From the NCBI RefSeq assembly GCF_900218065.1, contig NZ_OBMU01000001.1:1930857-1994856 (forward strand): DNA of 64,000 nt. Direction: 5' to 3'. The position numbers and the translations under genes are program-made. Origin of the DNA: Novosphingobium sp. Chol11 (lineage in GTDB: Bacteria > Pseudomonadota > Alphaproteobacteria > Sphingomonadales > Sphingomonadaceae). The stretch's first letter is position 1. Every line of letters begins with the position of its first letter. Below are positions 40,821 through 49,809 of the stretch, piece after piece. The notes beneath the pieces were generated by a model. It made no database searches. It had not been told where the DNA came from and saw nothing but the letters and a program-made list of their open reading frames with translations.

Positions 40821-42552
40821 TGTCTTTCTTCCCTTCCTTCAGGAGGTCGCGGACGACAAGGGCGGCACGATCCGGGTCCTGCTTCACGAAGTTGCGGATA
40901 AGGTCGGCGCGCTGTGCATAGTCATAGGTGGACGAGATCATGTCGAGCGTCACTGCCTTGCTGCCGTCCGGCGCGATCGCCGCCTGCTTGGTGATCTCGG
41001 AGGAGATTTCACGGCCGATCTTCTGACCCTGCGCAGCGGTCTGCTCGGCGGCGGCTTCCTGAGCAGCGGCGCGGCGCTTCAAGAGCGGGCGGCCGATGCC
41101 GAAGATCACCAGCAGCGCGACGGCCAGCGCCGACAGGTTGCGCACCAGCGGAGAAATCCAGTCCGCTTCATACCAGGGCGCTTTCACTTCCTCCGCCTTG
41201 ACGAAGCTGCGGGAGGAGAGAGCGACCACGTCGCCGCGCGCCTGATCGAAGCCGACCGCGCCCTTCACCAACGCTTCCAGAGCGGCGATTTCCTGTGCCG
41301 AGCGGGGCTTGCCATCCGCGCCATTGTCCAGCGCCACGGCGACGGACAGCCGCTTGACGGTGCCGACCGCGTCCCTGGTCACAGAAACTTCGCGGCCCAG
41401 TTCGAAGCTGCGGTTGAAGGTTTCCTCGGTCTTCATCGGCGCGCTTGCCGGGGTTGCAGGCTGATTGGCCTGCGTGCCCTGGCTGACAGCCTGACCGTTG
41501 GGATTGGTCTGGGTGACGGTCGGGTTGACCGGGGCCTGATTGCTGAGTGCGCCCGGTACGCCGCTGGCTTCGCCGCCAGCGCCCTGACCGCGTGGGTCGG
41601 ACGCCCAGCTGCCGGTTTCGGTGCGCAGGCGGGCTTCGTCCTGCGGATAGGTTTCGCGGGTCGCCTGACGCTCTGCGAAGTTGAGTTCGGCGCGGACTTC
41701 CGTCGAGAATTTGCCTTCGCCCAAAATCGGGGTCAGCAGTGCGATCACCGACTGGCGATAGCGGTCCTCGATCTTGCCCTGCACCGCAAGCTGGCGATCG
41801 TCGGCGGCATTGCCGTCATTGTTACTGAGCAGTCGGCCATTCTGATCCACCAGCGAAATCTGGTCGGGGCTGAGTTCCGGCACCGATGAGGCGACGAGGT
41901 GGACGATGGCGCTCACCTGCGCATCGGTCAGCGTGCGGCCCGAAGCCAGACGCAGCATCACCGAGGCGGAGGGCTTGGCCCGTTCGCGCAGGAACACGCT
42001 TGGCGGTTCGACGGCGAGGTGAACCTTGGCGCTTTCGACGCTGTCGATCGCCTCGATCGTGCGAGCCAGGTCCATTTCGCGGGCGGAACGGAGCTTTTCG
42101 CCCTCGACCGCGCGGCTGGCGCCCATGGGCAGGCTGTCGATCATGCTGTTGCCGTCGGGCGCGCTCTTGGGCAGGCCTTGAGCGGCGAGCATCATCTTCG
42201 CCTTGAAATAATCATCCTCGGCCACGGTCATCGCGCCCGAATTGTCGAAGTCGTAAGTCAGGCCATTCTGGTCCAGCACCTGTGCCACGGCCGACTTGTC
42301 CGCATCGGGCAGGCCACGGAACAGGTCACGCTGGGGCGGTTCGCGCAGCGCCAGCCAGGCAGCGCCAGCGGTGGCGACGACGCCCAGCAGGCCGAGCAGC
42401 GGCAGGCTCTTCGCCACCGCAGGCTGTTTGATGAAGCCGGTGAAGCGCGCTTTCAGCGCATCGGCGCCCTTCGCGCCGCCAAAGGCAGGGGCGCTGGTGG
42501 CGGGGAGAGCAGCGCCAGCGCCGCCGTCGAGGGTGAGTGCGTTCTCGCTCAT
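40813..42552 (-). CDS. fliF: Flagellar MS-ring protein FliF
   Basis: A 579-residue ring protein with two membrane spans (about residues 45-67 and 465-485: PLLGLLGVVATAGAAWLAL, LSALAVALLVIFGIGRPLL) around periplasmic ring-building domains. YDFDNSGAMTVAEDDYFKAK and MDLARTIEAIDSVESAKVHL are conserved. The C-terminal cytoplasmic tail (DLIRNFVKQDPDRAALVVRD) binds FliG. Begins three bases after fliE. Confidence 0.95.
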   Translation of the reverse strand: MSENALTLDGGAGAALPATSAPAFGGAKGADALKARFTGFIKQPAVAKSLPLLGLLGVVATAGAAWLALREPPQRDLFRGLPDADKSAVAQVLDQNGLTYDFDNSGAMTVAEDDYFKAKMMLAAQGLPKSAPDGNSMIDSLPMGASRAVEGEKLRSAREMDLARTIEAIDSVESAKVHLAVEPPSVFLRERAKPSASVMLRLASGRTLTDAQVSAIVHLVASSVPELSPDQISLVDQNGRLLSNNDGNAADDRQLAVQGKIEDRYRQSVIALLTPILGEGKFSTEVRAELNFAERQATRETYPQDEARLRTETGSWASDPRGQGAGGEASGVPGALSNQAPVNPTVTQTNPNGQAVSQGTQANQPATPASAPMKTEETFNRSFELGREVSVTRDAVGTVKRLSVAVALDNGADGKPRSAQEIAALEALVKGAVGFDQARGDVVALSSRSFVKAEEVKAPWYEADWISPLVRNLSALAVALLVIFGIGRPLLKRRAAAQEAAAEQTAAQGQKIGREISSEITKQAAIAPDGSKAVTLDMISSTYDYAQRADLIRNFVKQDPDRAALVVRDLLKEGKKDNG

Positions 42553-42555
42553 GGA

Positions 42556-42915
42556 TTATACCGGCATGCTCATGATGTCCTTGTAAGCGGACAGGAGTTT
42601 GTTGCGGACCTGGAGGGTCGCTTCGAAGCTGACCAACGCCTGCTGCTTGGCGAGCATGACAGCGGCGATGTCGGTTGTTTCGCCCCGTTCGAAGGCGGAA
42701 GCCGCCTCGCCTGCCTGGGCTTGCAGGCCGTTGACCTGCTGGAGGGCGGAGTTGAGCGCTTCGGTGAAGCCGCCGGGCTTGGTGCCCTCGGCCCCGCCAA
42801 CGTTTGACCCGCCGCCGACCGTACCGGTCTGCGCAACATCGCGGAGAGCCGCGTTCTTCTGGAGGATGGCGTTGCGGATCGCCATCACGCTGTCAGTCGG
42901 GGAAATGCCGGTCAT
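42556..42915 (-). CDS. fliE: Flagellar hook-basal body junction protein FliE
   Basis: A 119-residue protein whose second half (PGGFTEALNSALQQVNGLQA, AVMLAKQQALVSFEATLQVR, DIMSMPV at the end) is the FliE family pattern. It joins the MS ring to the proximal rod and is the first export substrate. The start lies 12 bases after the regulator gene's stop, so the whole fli operon may begin at the regulator. Confidence 0.92.
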   Translation of the reverse strand: MTGISPTDSVMAIRNAILQKNAALRDVAQTGTVGGGSNVGGAEGTKPGGFTEALNSALQQVNGLQAQAGEAASAFERGETTDIAAVMLAKQQALVSFEATLQVRNKLLSAYKDIMSMPV

Positions 42916-42927
42916 GCCCTACCTCCC

Positions 42928-44184
42928 TCAAGCCGCTGCAAGTTCGCGCATTTCGGCGAGCCGGTAGCGCAGGGTGCGTTCGGAGATGCCGAGCTTGCGC
43001 GCGGCGGCGGCGCGGTGGCCGTCCGTCTCACGCAGCGCGGCGCGGATGGCGTCGAGCTTCGACTGGCGAGCGACGTCGCGCAGGCTGATCGTCCCGGCGG
43101 GCGCGGGCTGTGCATCGAAGACGCGCAACTGCGGCGCGCCAGCGATGTGCAGGTCTTCCGCGTCGATCCGGTCGCCTTCGCGCAGCACGATGGCGCGCTG
43201 GAGGACATTGCCAAGTTCGCGGGCATTGCCGGGCCACACATGGGCGGCGAGCTTTTCCAGTGCCGCAGCGGTCGGCCAGACGAATTCCTGATGGCGCAGC
43301 AGCATGGCGGCGGCGATGGCGGTCACGTCGCCCGCGCGCTCGGCCAGCGGGCGCAGTTCCAGCGGCATGACATTGAGGCGCCAGTAAAGGTCTTCGCGGA
43401 ACCGTCCGGCGGCGACTTCGGCGGCGAGGTCGCGGTTGCAGGCCGCGATGATGCGAACATCGACCGGCACGGGATGGGTCGCGCCGACGGGCAGGATTTC
43501 CCCTTCCTGCAACGCACGAAGCAACTTCGCCTGCAGCGCCAGCGGCAGTTCGGCGATTTCGTCCAGGAACAGCGTGCCGCCATCAGCGGCCAGGAACAGG
43601 CCATCGGAAGCGTTGGCCGCGCCGGTGAAGCTGCCCTTTTTATGCCCGAACAGCATCGCTTCCATCATCGTTTCGGGAAGCGCGGCACAGTTGACGGCAA
43701 TGAAGTCGCGGCTGATGCGGCCCGACTGGGCATGGAGGAAGCGTGCCATGCCTTCCTTGCCGGTGCCGGTGTCACCCTGGATCAGGACCGTGGCGTCGCT
43801 GCGGGCAACACGGCCAGCCAGCGTCATCAGGCGAGTGCTGGCTGCGTCGCCCACTGCCGGGACGCTTGCGGGGCGGGCGAGCTCGGCGATGAGCGCGAAG
43901 GCAAAGCCCATATCTTCGATATTGAATGCCACGCGGGCAGGCAGGCCGTTGGCGGCAGGCACCAGCGAAGGCTTTCCGTCGATCAGATTGATCAGGATAT
44001 CGCGATGGGTCGCATGGCCGATCTCCGTCGCCAGCAGCACGCGGCGCTCGTCACGCTCGCGCGGGCTCTGCGCATCGACGATGCGTACCATGTAGAAGGC
44101 ATTTTCCAGCCAATGCTGCAGGCCAGGAACGAGCGCGCAGACACCTCGGCTCACGTCAAGCGACGACATGACAGTCCCATCCAT
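42928..44184 (-). CDS. Sigma-54-dependent flagellar regulator (FlbD/FleQ-like)
   Basis: A 418-residue enhancer-binding protein. The AAA+ domain has Walker A GDTGTGKE (137-144), a GSFTGA sigma-54-contact loop (184-189, instead of the usual GAFTGA), Walker B LFLDEIAEL and the arginine-finger region RFREDLYWRLNV. A Fis-type helix-turn-helix ends the protein (HRAAAARKLGISERTLRYRL). The first 110 residues are not a phospho-receiver domain with readable acidic pocket and are poorly conserved. It most likely activates the sigma-54 type promoters before flgB, flgG and sltF. Start chosen at 44184; Met at 44169 is possible. Upstream of fliE on the same strand. Confidence 0.9.
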   Translation of the reverse strand: MDGTVMSSLDVSRGVCALVPGLQHWLENAFYMVRIVDAQSPRERDERRVLLATEIGHATHRDILINLIDGKPSLVPAANGLPARVAFNIEDMGFAFALIAELARPASVPAVGDAASTRLMTLAGRVARSDATVLIQGDTGTGKEGMARFLHAQSGRISRDFIAVNCAALPETMMEAMLFGHKKGSFTGAANASDGLFLAADGGTLFLDEIAELPLALQAKLLRALQEGEILPVGATHPVPVDVRIIAACNRDLAAEVAAGRFREDLYWRLNVMPLELRPLAERAGDVTAIAAAMLLRHQEFVWPTAAALEKLAAHVWPGNARELGNVLQRAIVLREGDRIDAEDLHIAGAPQLRVFDAQPAPAGTISLRDVARQSKLDAIRAALRETDGHRAAAARKLGISERTLRYRLAEMRELAAA

Positions 44185-44498
44185 TTTCGGCTGGCTTGTG
44201 CCCCCGCACGCCCCAACCCCCTTCGATGCTCTGACAAATGCCCTTCGCATGGTTATCATCTGGTTAATGCGGCAATAACCTTGCTGCCGGGCGGCAATTT
44301 TCTTCCGCTTTGCCGGAGCGGTGGACTGGCTTCCATTTGGCGCGGTTATGCAAGACCCGCTGATTTCGGGGCTTTTTGAACTTTCTCAGAAAAAAATGCG
44401 CCGAGCCCTAAAAGCTTTTTTCGCCGCGCCGTTATCCCCTTTCGAGGCCGCAAGCAGCCTGATGGCAGCGACCTGATAGGACATAGAAAGGGAATATC
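44185..44498. promoter_or_regulatory. Divergent control region between the regulator and fliC
   Basis: The 314-base gap holds no gene. Besides the fliC sigma-28 site it contains two GGCA/TGCC-type dyads near 44280-44325 (GGCAA...TTGCC arms separated by 12 bases, and GCCGGGCGGC between) that may bind the regulator itself. I found no convincing sigma-54 or housekeeping promoter for the regulator by eye. Confidence 0.45.
44409..44435 (+). promoter_or_regulatory. Sigma-28 promoter of fliC
   Basis: TAAA at 44409-44412, exactly 15 bases, then GCCGTTAT at 44428-44435, against the FliA consensus TAAA-N15-GCCGATAA. The expected start of transcription would be some 57 bases before the fliC ATG. Confidence 0.8.
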
Positions 44499-45326
44499 AT
44501 GACTGTTATCGGAACCAACTCCTCCGCTCTGCGCGCCGCCAATGCTTCGGCTCTCGCAGGCAAGTCGCTGAGCACCGCCATGGAGCGTCTGTCGAGCGGC
44601 AAGCGCATCAACAGCGCCAAGGATGACGCAGCAGGCCTCGCGATCAGCTCGCAGATGACCTCGCAGATCAAGGGCATGACCCAGGGCATCCGCAACGCCA
44701 ATGACGGCATCTCGCTCGCTCAGACGGCGGAAGGCGCGCTCGGCGAAGTTGCCAACATGCTGCAGCGTATCCGCGAACTGGCCGTCCAGTCGAAGTCGGA
44801 AACCTACTCGGCGACCGACCGCACCAACCTGAACGCTGAAGCGACCGCACTGAAGACGCAGATCACGAGCGTCCTCGCCACCACCGAATTCAACGGCGTC
44901 CGCATCTTCAACAGCGCAGCCGGCGCAACCTACACCGCCAAGGCTGGCGACGTCGATATCCAGGCCGGTGCCAATGCAGGCGACGTTGTGAACATCGCCT
45001 TCGCAGCCCTGACCAACCTTGCTTCTTCGGACGTCAGCACGACGACCGGCGCCGCCACGGCCCTGACCGATGTCGACACCATGCTGAAGGATGTGGCAAC
45101 GACCCGCGCTTCGCTCGGTGCAGCCCAGAACCAGCTGGAATCCACGGTTAACGGCCTGACCAACAACATCACCAACCTCTCTGACGCCCGCAGCCGCATC
45201 GAAGACGCCGACTTCTCGGCCGAAACGACCGCTCTCGCCAAGGCGCAGATCCTGAACCAGGCTTCGACGGCGATGCTCGCTCAGGCGAACCAGAGCCAGC
45301 AGAACGTCCTGAAGCTGATCCAGTAA
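44499..45326 (+). CDS. fliC: Flagellin
   Basis: A 275-residue flagellin with the conserved N-terminal (residues 1-140: [40 protein letters not shown]) and C-terminal (190-275: [30 protein letters not shown]) D0/D1 segments and only about 50 residues between them. The surface-exposed D2/D3 domains are essentially absent, as in other compact alphaproteobacterial flagellins. AGAAAGGGA precedes the ATG, and a sigma-28 promoter lies upstream. It is transcribed opposite to the fli operon and followed by two strong hairpins. Confidence 0.96.
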   Translation: MTVIGTNSSALRAANASALAGKSLSTAMERLSSGKRINSAKDDAAGLAISSQMTSQIKGMTQGIRNANDGISLAQTAEGALGEVANMLQRIRELAVQSKSETYSATDRTNLNAEATALKTQITSVLATTEFNGVRIFNSAAGATYTAKAGDVDIQAGANAGDVVNIAFAALTNLASSDVSTTTGAATALTDVDTMLKDVATTRASLGAAQNQLESTVNGLTNNITNLSDARSRIEDADFSAETTALAKAQILNQASTAMLAQANQSQQNVLKLIQ

Positions 45327-45390
45327 TCTGGACTAGCTCACCGAAATTGACCGGCTGAGGTATTGGTCACCTGACAGCCAGTCATGGGAA

Positions 45391-45483
45391 CCCGGCGCAT
45401 CAACAGTCCCCACCGCGCCGGGCAACCACCTTCGATCGAACGGCCAGCATATCGAAGCCTCCGTCCCCCCGGGCGGAGGCTTC
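45391..45483 (+). terminator. Two hairpins downstream of fliC
   Basis: CCCGGCGC (45391-45398) pairs with GCGCCGGG (45415-45422), and GAAGCCTCCG (45454-45463) pairs with CGGAGGCTTC (45474-45483), the second followed by ACCGCATTTT. The distal one is a likely terminator; the first may stabilise flagellin mRNA. Confidence 0.75.
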
Positions 45484-45541
45484 ACCGCATTTTGGACGGC
45501 CAAGGCTTGCATTATGCGATCATGCGCCCATCATTACGGCC

Positions 45542-47026
45542 ATGATCGATATCGACCGCCGCGCGCTGATCGGCGCATCAGGCGCTGCCCTCCTTCTTCC
45601 CGGAACCGCTTTTGCCCAGAAGGGCGGCGAGCGCTTTGGCTGGGAAACGGTGATCGCCCGCGCCAGAAGTCTCGCGCGCCAGCCTTATCGGGAAACGCCG
45701 CACCATCCCGGCGCGCGCAAGGTGGACTATGACGCGCTCTACAAGGCGCGTTTCCGCGAGGACCGCACGATCTGGGGCAAGCTGCCCGGCGATACCGGCG
45801 TGCAGCTTTTCCCCTTGAGCGCCTCTGCTGAACAGCCGGTGGAGATTGCGCTGGTGGAGAATGGCCGGGCCACGCCGCTGCGCTATGATCCGACCATCTT
45901 TGACGCGCCTGCCGACAATGCGGTGCGGCAGTTGGGGCCGGACGCTGGCTATGCGGGCTTTCGCGTCATGAACGCCGCGCGCGATGGCGATTGGCTGTCC
46001 TTCCTCGGCGCGAGCTATTTCCGCTCCCCCGGCGCGACCAAACAATTCGGGCTGTCCGCTCGCGCGATCGCGGTCAACACCAGCATACAGGGCAAGGAGG
46101 AATTCCCCCGCTTCACCCATTTCTGGCTGGAGCGCACGGGTCCGAGCAGCCTCACCATCTACGCCCTGCTGGACGGCGCTTCGATCACCGGGGCCTATCG
46201 CTTCGTGACTGAAAAGACGACGCAGGGCGTGCGGCAGGATGTCGATGCCGCACTGTTCGCGCGCCGCCCGATCGCGGAACTGGGGCTGATGCCGATGACC
46301 AGCATGTTCTGGTATGATCAGGCGAGCCGCGCATCCCGCACCGACTGGCGGCCGGAAATCCATGATTCCGACCTGCTGGCAATCGGCAGCGCGGACGGAA
46401 CGATCCATGCGCGTCCGCTCATCAATCCCGCCGCACCGCGCGTCGACGCCTTTGCCGAACGCAACCCAAAGGGCTTTGGCCTGATGCAGCGGGACCGGAA
46501 TTTCGAAAATTATCAGGATGACGGCGTCTTTTATGAACGCCGCCCCTCTCTCTGGGCTTCGCCGCGCAAGCCGTTCGGTGCGGGGCAGGTCCGGCTCTAC
46601 GGATTTTCCACGACCAGCGAATATGTCGATAATGTCTGCGCCTATTGGACGCCAGCGGCGGCGGTTCGGGCGGGCAGCCGGATCGATGCGAGCTACCGGC
46701 TCGACTGGTCGTCAGCGGGCGGACCGGCAAAAGGCATCGCAGTGCTCGACAATGTGTGGACCGGGCAGGCCGGTGAGGCGGGCGTGGACCGTCTGATCCT
46801 GGATTTCTCTGGCGTGGCAAAGGATGCGCAGCCCGACATCTGGGTCGATCTGGCTGGCGCTACTCTGGTCAGGAAGGGCGGATATCCCGTCCTTCATCAA
46901 CCTGGCCTCTTCCGCGTGGCGCTCGATCTGCGACGTGAGAGGGGCAACGCGGCCGATGTCCGCGTCCAGCTTCGCTCCGTCAATGCGGCCATGAGCGAAT
47001 ATGTGCATTATCCGCTGGGCGCTTGA
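45542..47026 (+). CDS. Periplasmic glucan biosynthesis protein, OpgG/OpgD family
   Basis: A 494-residue protein with a Tat-type signal (DRRALIGASGAALLLPGTAFA, given in part as RRALIGASGAALLLPG) and the full MdoG fold. Family stretches include YRFVTEKTTQGVRQDVDAAL, GLMPMTSMFWYD, HDSDLLAIGSADG and QRDRNFENYQDDGVFYERRP. Twin-arginine export points to OpgD rather than Sec-exported OpgG, but in alphaproteobacteria a single protein often serves. It acts with the glucosyltransferase downstream to make osmoregulated periplasmic glucans. Sits 65 bases before opgH. Confidence 0.9.
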   Translation: MIDIDRRALIGASGAALLLPGTAFAQKGGERFGWETVIARARSLARQPYRETPHHPGARKVDYDALYKARFREDRTIWGKLPGDTGVQLFPLSASAEQPVEIALVENGRATPLRYDPTIFDAPADNAVRQLGPDAGYAGFRVMNAARDGDWLSFLGASYFRSPGATKQFGLSARAIAVNTSIQGKEEFPRFTHFWLERTGPSSLTIYALLDGASITGAYRFVTEKTTQGVRQDVDAALFARRPIAELGLMPMTSMFWYDQASRASRTDWRPEIHDSDLLAIGSADGTIHARPLINPAAPRVDAFAERNPKGFGLMQRDRNFENYQDDGVFYERRPSLWASPRKPFGAGQVRLYGFSTTSEYVDNVCAYWTPAAAVRAGSRIDASYRLDWSSAGGPAKGIAVLDNVWTGQAGEAGVDRLILDFSGVAKDAQPDIWVDLAGATLVRKGGYPVLHQPGLFRVALDLRRERGNAADVRVQLRSVNAAMSEYVHYPLGA

Positions 47027-47090
47027 CGGAACCGGCAGGGACCGGGCGCTTTGACGCGTCCGTCATGATTTTGGAACGGACAGACGTGAA

Positions 47091-48974
47091 ATGGCGATGA
47101 TCAGCGGGCAAACGGATAGCCGCAAGGAGCAAGCCTCCGCACGCGCGTTCGAGCATGTGCCTGCCGAAATGCCGCTCCCGATGCCGGAGCAGGATTTCAG
47201 CGAGCATCCGCGCGACTTTCCGCACCGGCCGCTGAACATCGATCAATGGGCCCGGCGCATGCTCGTCATATTGCTGGCCCTATTGCCTGCGTCCATGGCG
47301 GCCCATGAAATGCGGCGCTCCATTGGTCTCGACGGCATTTCTCTGTGGGAAGGCGTCTATCTTGCCCTTTTCATCCCGCTATTCGCCTGGATCGCCTTCG
47401 GCTTCGCCACCAGCCTGATCGGGTTCCTGATCCTGACCATGGGAAAGGCTTCGGCGGCCCAGCCCTATCGAACCTCCTTTGCCACGCCCCTTCGGGGGCG
47501 GACGGCCATATTGCTGCCGGTCTGCAACGAGGATTTTCTGGGCGTCATGGGCCGCCTGTCGATCATGGAGCGATCCCTGGCACAGGTCATGGGCAATGAA
47601 CGCTTCGAATTCTTCATCCTGAGCGATTCCAACCCGGACAATGGCGAGATAGAGCGCAACACTTATCTGGAAATGCGCAAGGGCTTCTCGCGGCCGGTGC
47701 ATTACCGCCGCCGCGCACTCAACATCGGCCGCAAGCCCGGCAATATCGCTGAATGGGTACAGCGGTTCGGCGGCGGCTATGACTATATGATCGTGCTGGA
47801 CGCGGACAGCGTGATGAGCGGGCAGACGATGGCCCGGCTGGCGCTCGACATGGAACGGCATCCGCATGTCGGCCTGATCCAGACCGTGCCGACGATCGTG
47901 GGGGCATCCACCTTCTTTGCGCGCTGGCAGCAGTTCGCCAGCCGCCTGTTCGGCCCGATTTCGGCTGCGGGCATGATCTGGTGGGCGGGATCGGAAGGCA
48001 TGTTCTGGGGGCATAACGCCATCCTGCGCACCAAGGCCTTCGCGCAGAGTTGCGGCCTTCCCGAACTGCCCGGCCGCGCCCCGTTTGGCGGCCATATCAT
48101 GAGCCATGACATGATCGAAGCCGCGCTGCTTCGCCGCCGCGGCTGGGACGTGCACATGGTCATGGCCGACGACAGTTTCGAGGAGTTTCCCCCTTCCCTT
48201 CCCGATCTCGCCACCCGTGACCGCCGCTGGTGCCAGGGCAATATCCAGCATGTGCCGCTCATCCCCAAGATCAGGGGCTTGCATCTGGTCAGCCGGTTCC
48301 AGCTGCTGGTCGGCGCGTCGGCCTATTGTACGTCGCCGCTATGGCTGGCGCTCTTGCTCGTCGTGCTGGGCGGTGCGTTGGCTGGCGTCTGGCCGCCGAG
48401 CGCGATCCTGCCATCGGGCGGGCTGCTGGCGCTCACCGCAGTGCTGCTCTTCGGGCCGAAGCTGCTCGCGATGGGATGGGCGATGGCCGATCCGGCGCGG
48501 CGCATCGGCTTTGGCGGAGCGGCGCGCATGAGCCGGGGCGTCATGGCGGACATCGCGCTCTCGATCCTGATGGCGCCCGTCAGCATGCTCACGCAGACGA
48601 TCAACCTGTTCGGCATATTGATGGGGCGCAAAAGCAGCTGGAGCGGGCAGGTTCGCGACCGGGACGGCATGTCGATCGGGGGCGCCGTCTGGCTGTTCAA
48701 ATATCATATCATGCTGGGCGGCTTGCTGACTGCTTTGGCGATCCAGGGCGGCACGTCGGTGGGATGGATCATACCCGTGGTCGCGGGGCTTGTGCTTGCT
48801 CCCGTCCTTGCTGCCGTCACGGCGCGTAAAGGTCTGGGCCAGAAGGCGGAACGCAGCGGACTTTTTCAGGTGGCAGAGCCCTGGTGGCGGACAAACAGCT
48901 ATCGCGCGCCGCACTATCCTGAGCAGGCCAGGGGATGCACCTCGCTAAGCCAAGCGGTCGTGAACGATCACTGA
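47091..48974 (+). CDS. opgH: Glucans biosynthesis glucosyltransferase OpgH/MdoH
   Basis: A 627-residue inner-membrane family 2 glycosyltransferase that polymerises the beta-glucan backbone from UDP-glucose. Catalytic signatures are the DxD in VLDADSVMSG, SHDMIEAALLRRRGWDV and the RRWCQGN motif. About eight membrane spans flank the cytoplasmic domain (two before it near residues 55-110, the rest after residue 400). It forms an operon with the OpgG/D-type gene; both sit inside the flagellar locus. Confidence 0.94.
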   Translation: MAMISGQTDSRKEQASARAFEHVPAEMPLPMPEQDFSEHPRDFPHRPLNIDQWARRMLVILLALLPASMAAHEMRRSIGLDGISLWEGVYLALFIPLFAWIAFGFATSLIGFLILTMGKASAAQPYRTSFATPLRGRTAILLPVCNEDFLGVMGRLSIMERSLAQVMGNERFEFFILSDSNPDNGEIERNTYLEMRKGFSRPVHYRRRALNIGRKPGNIAEWVQRFGGGYDYMIVLDADSVMSGQTMARLALDMERHPHVGLIQTVPTIVGASTFFARWQQFASRLFGPISAAGMIWWAGSEGMFWGHNAILRTKAFAQSCGLPELPGRAPFGGHIMSHDMIEAALLRRRGWDVHMVMADDSFEEFPPSLPDLATRDRRWCQGNIQHVPLIPKIRGLHLVSRFQLLVGASAYCTSPLWLALLLVVLGGALAGVWPPSAILPSGGLLALTAVLLFGPKLLAMGWAMADPARRIGFGGAARMSRGVMADIALSILMAPVSMLTQTINLFGILMGRKSSWSGQVRDRDGMSIGGAVWLFKYHIMLGGLLTALAIQGGTSVGWIIPVVAGLVLAPVLAAVTARKGLGQKAERSGLFQVAEPWWRTNSYRAPHYPEQARGCTSLSQAVVNDH

Positions 48975-48977
48975 AGT

Positions 48978-49059
48978 TTCGTCATGCCGGCATAAGCTGG
49001 CGTCTCAGACCTGACGTTCAACCAAGCGTCACGAGATCCCAGCTTCCGCTGGGATGATG
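48978..49059. repeat. Palindromic repeat, family B copy 2
   Basis: Left part TTCGTCATGCCGGCATAAGC then TGGCGTCTC; right part GAGATCCCAGCTTCCGCTGG then GATGATG. The two halves are inverted relatives (GTCATCCCAGC-like against GCTGGGATGA). It separates the convergent opgH and fliA genes and may end both transcripts. Confidence 0.7.
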
Positions 49060-49064
49060 CCTTC

Positions 49065-49796
49065 TCAATCCCACTCGCGAAGCTTTTCGCGTAGCTTGTC
49101 CAGCGCCGCCTTCTTGATCTGGCACACGCGGGCTGCGCCGATGTCGAGCGCCTGGCCGATCTCCTCAAGGTTCAGTTCTTCGACGAAATAGAGCTGCAAG
49201 ACCAAGGCCTCGCGCTGCGGCAGTTCGCCGATACAGGTGGCGAGCGCGGCTTTCAGCGACTCGCGTTCCATCACATCGTCGGCGCGATCTTCGACATCGG
49301 CGAACCACATGGATTGGTCGGAATAGACCTCGTCCATGCTGGTGTGCTGGACCATCTCGCAGCTATCAGCGAGTTCGCGATAGGCGGCTGCCTCCATGCC
49401 TAGCTCGCCCGCCATTTCGGCTTCGAGCGGCGCGCGGCGCAGTTGCTGCTCCAGTCGATTGCGGACGGAGGCGAGCTGCTTGCGGTTGGCCATGGCTGAC
49501 CGGGCGATCGTCGCGCCGCGCCGCAGATGATCGATCATCGCGCCGCGCACACGCATCTGCGCATAGGAGGCAAAGCCAAGGCCTCGATCCTCAAAGCCAT
49601 TGGCGGCCTCGACCAGTGCGACCATGCCGATCTGCAGCAAGTCCTCGACTTCGACCGCGCTCGATACGCGGCCATGCACATGCCAGGCGATCTTGCGTAC
49701 CAGTGGCATGTATCGGCGGGCCAGCTGCTCCGGGCTGTTGTTCGACCGGCCGTAGGTGTTGGCGTCGGAACCGGCGATGACCTTCTTCATGAACAT
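49065..49796 (-). CDS. fliA: Flagellar sigma factor FliA (sigma-28)
   Basis: A 243-residue sigma-70-family factor lacking region 1. Region 2 is visible in VEVEDLLQIGMVALVEAANG and GFASYAQMRVRGAMIDHLRR, region 3 around LEAEMAGELGMEAAAYRELA, region 4 in GELPQREALVLQLYFVEELN and LEEIGQALDIGAARVCQIKK. It would read the TAAA-N15-GCCG promoters before fliC, fliD and the 151-residue unknown gene, and be held by FlgM. Begins 13 bases after flhA, at the end of the sltF-flhA-fliA unit. Met at 49790 is an alternative start. Confidence 0.95.
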   Translation of the reverse strand: MFMKKVIAGSDANTYGRSNNSPEQLARRYMPLVRKIAWHVHGRVSSAVEVEDLLQIGMVALVEAANGFEDRGLGFASYAQMRVRGAMIDHLRRGATIARSAMANRKQLASVRNRLEQQLRRAPLEAEMAGELGMEAAAYRELADSCEMVQHTSMDEVYSDQSMWFADVEDRADDVMERESLKAALATCIGELPQREALVLQLYFVEELNLEEIGQALDIGAARVCQIKKAALDKLREKLREWD

Positions 49797-49809
49797 GGGT
49801 CAGTTATCC

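Noticed and set aside
44338..44355. TGGCGCGGTTATGCAAG before fliC as a sigma-54 site
   Set aside because: The GG-GC distance is one base short, and a far better sigma-28 site lies closer to fliC.
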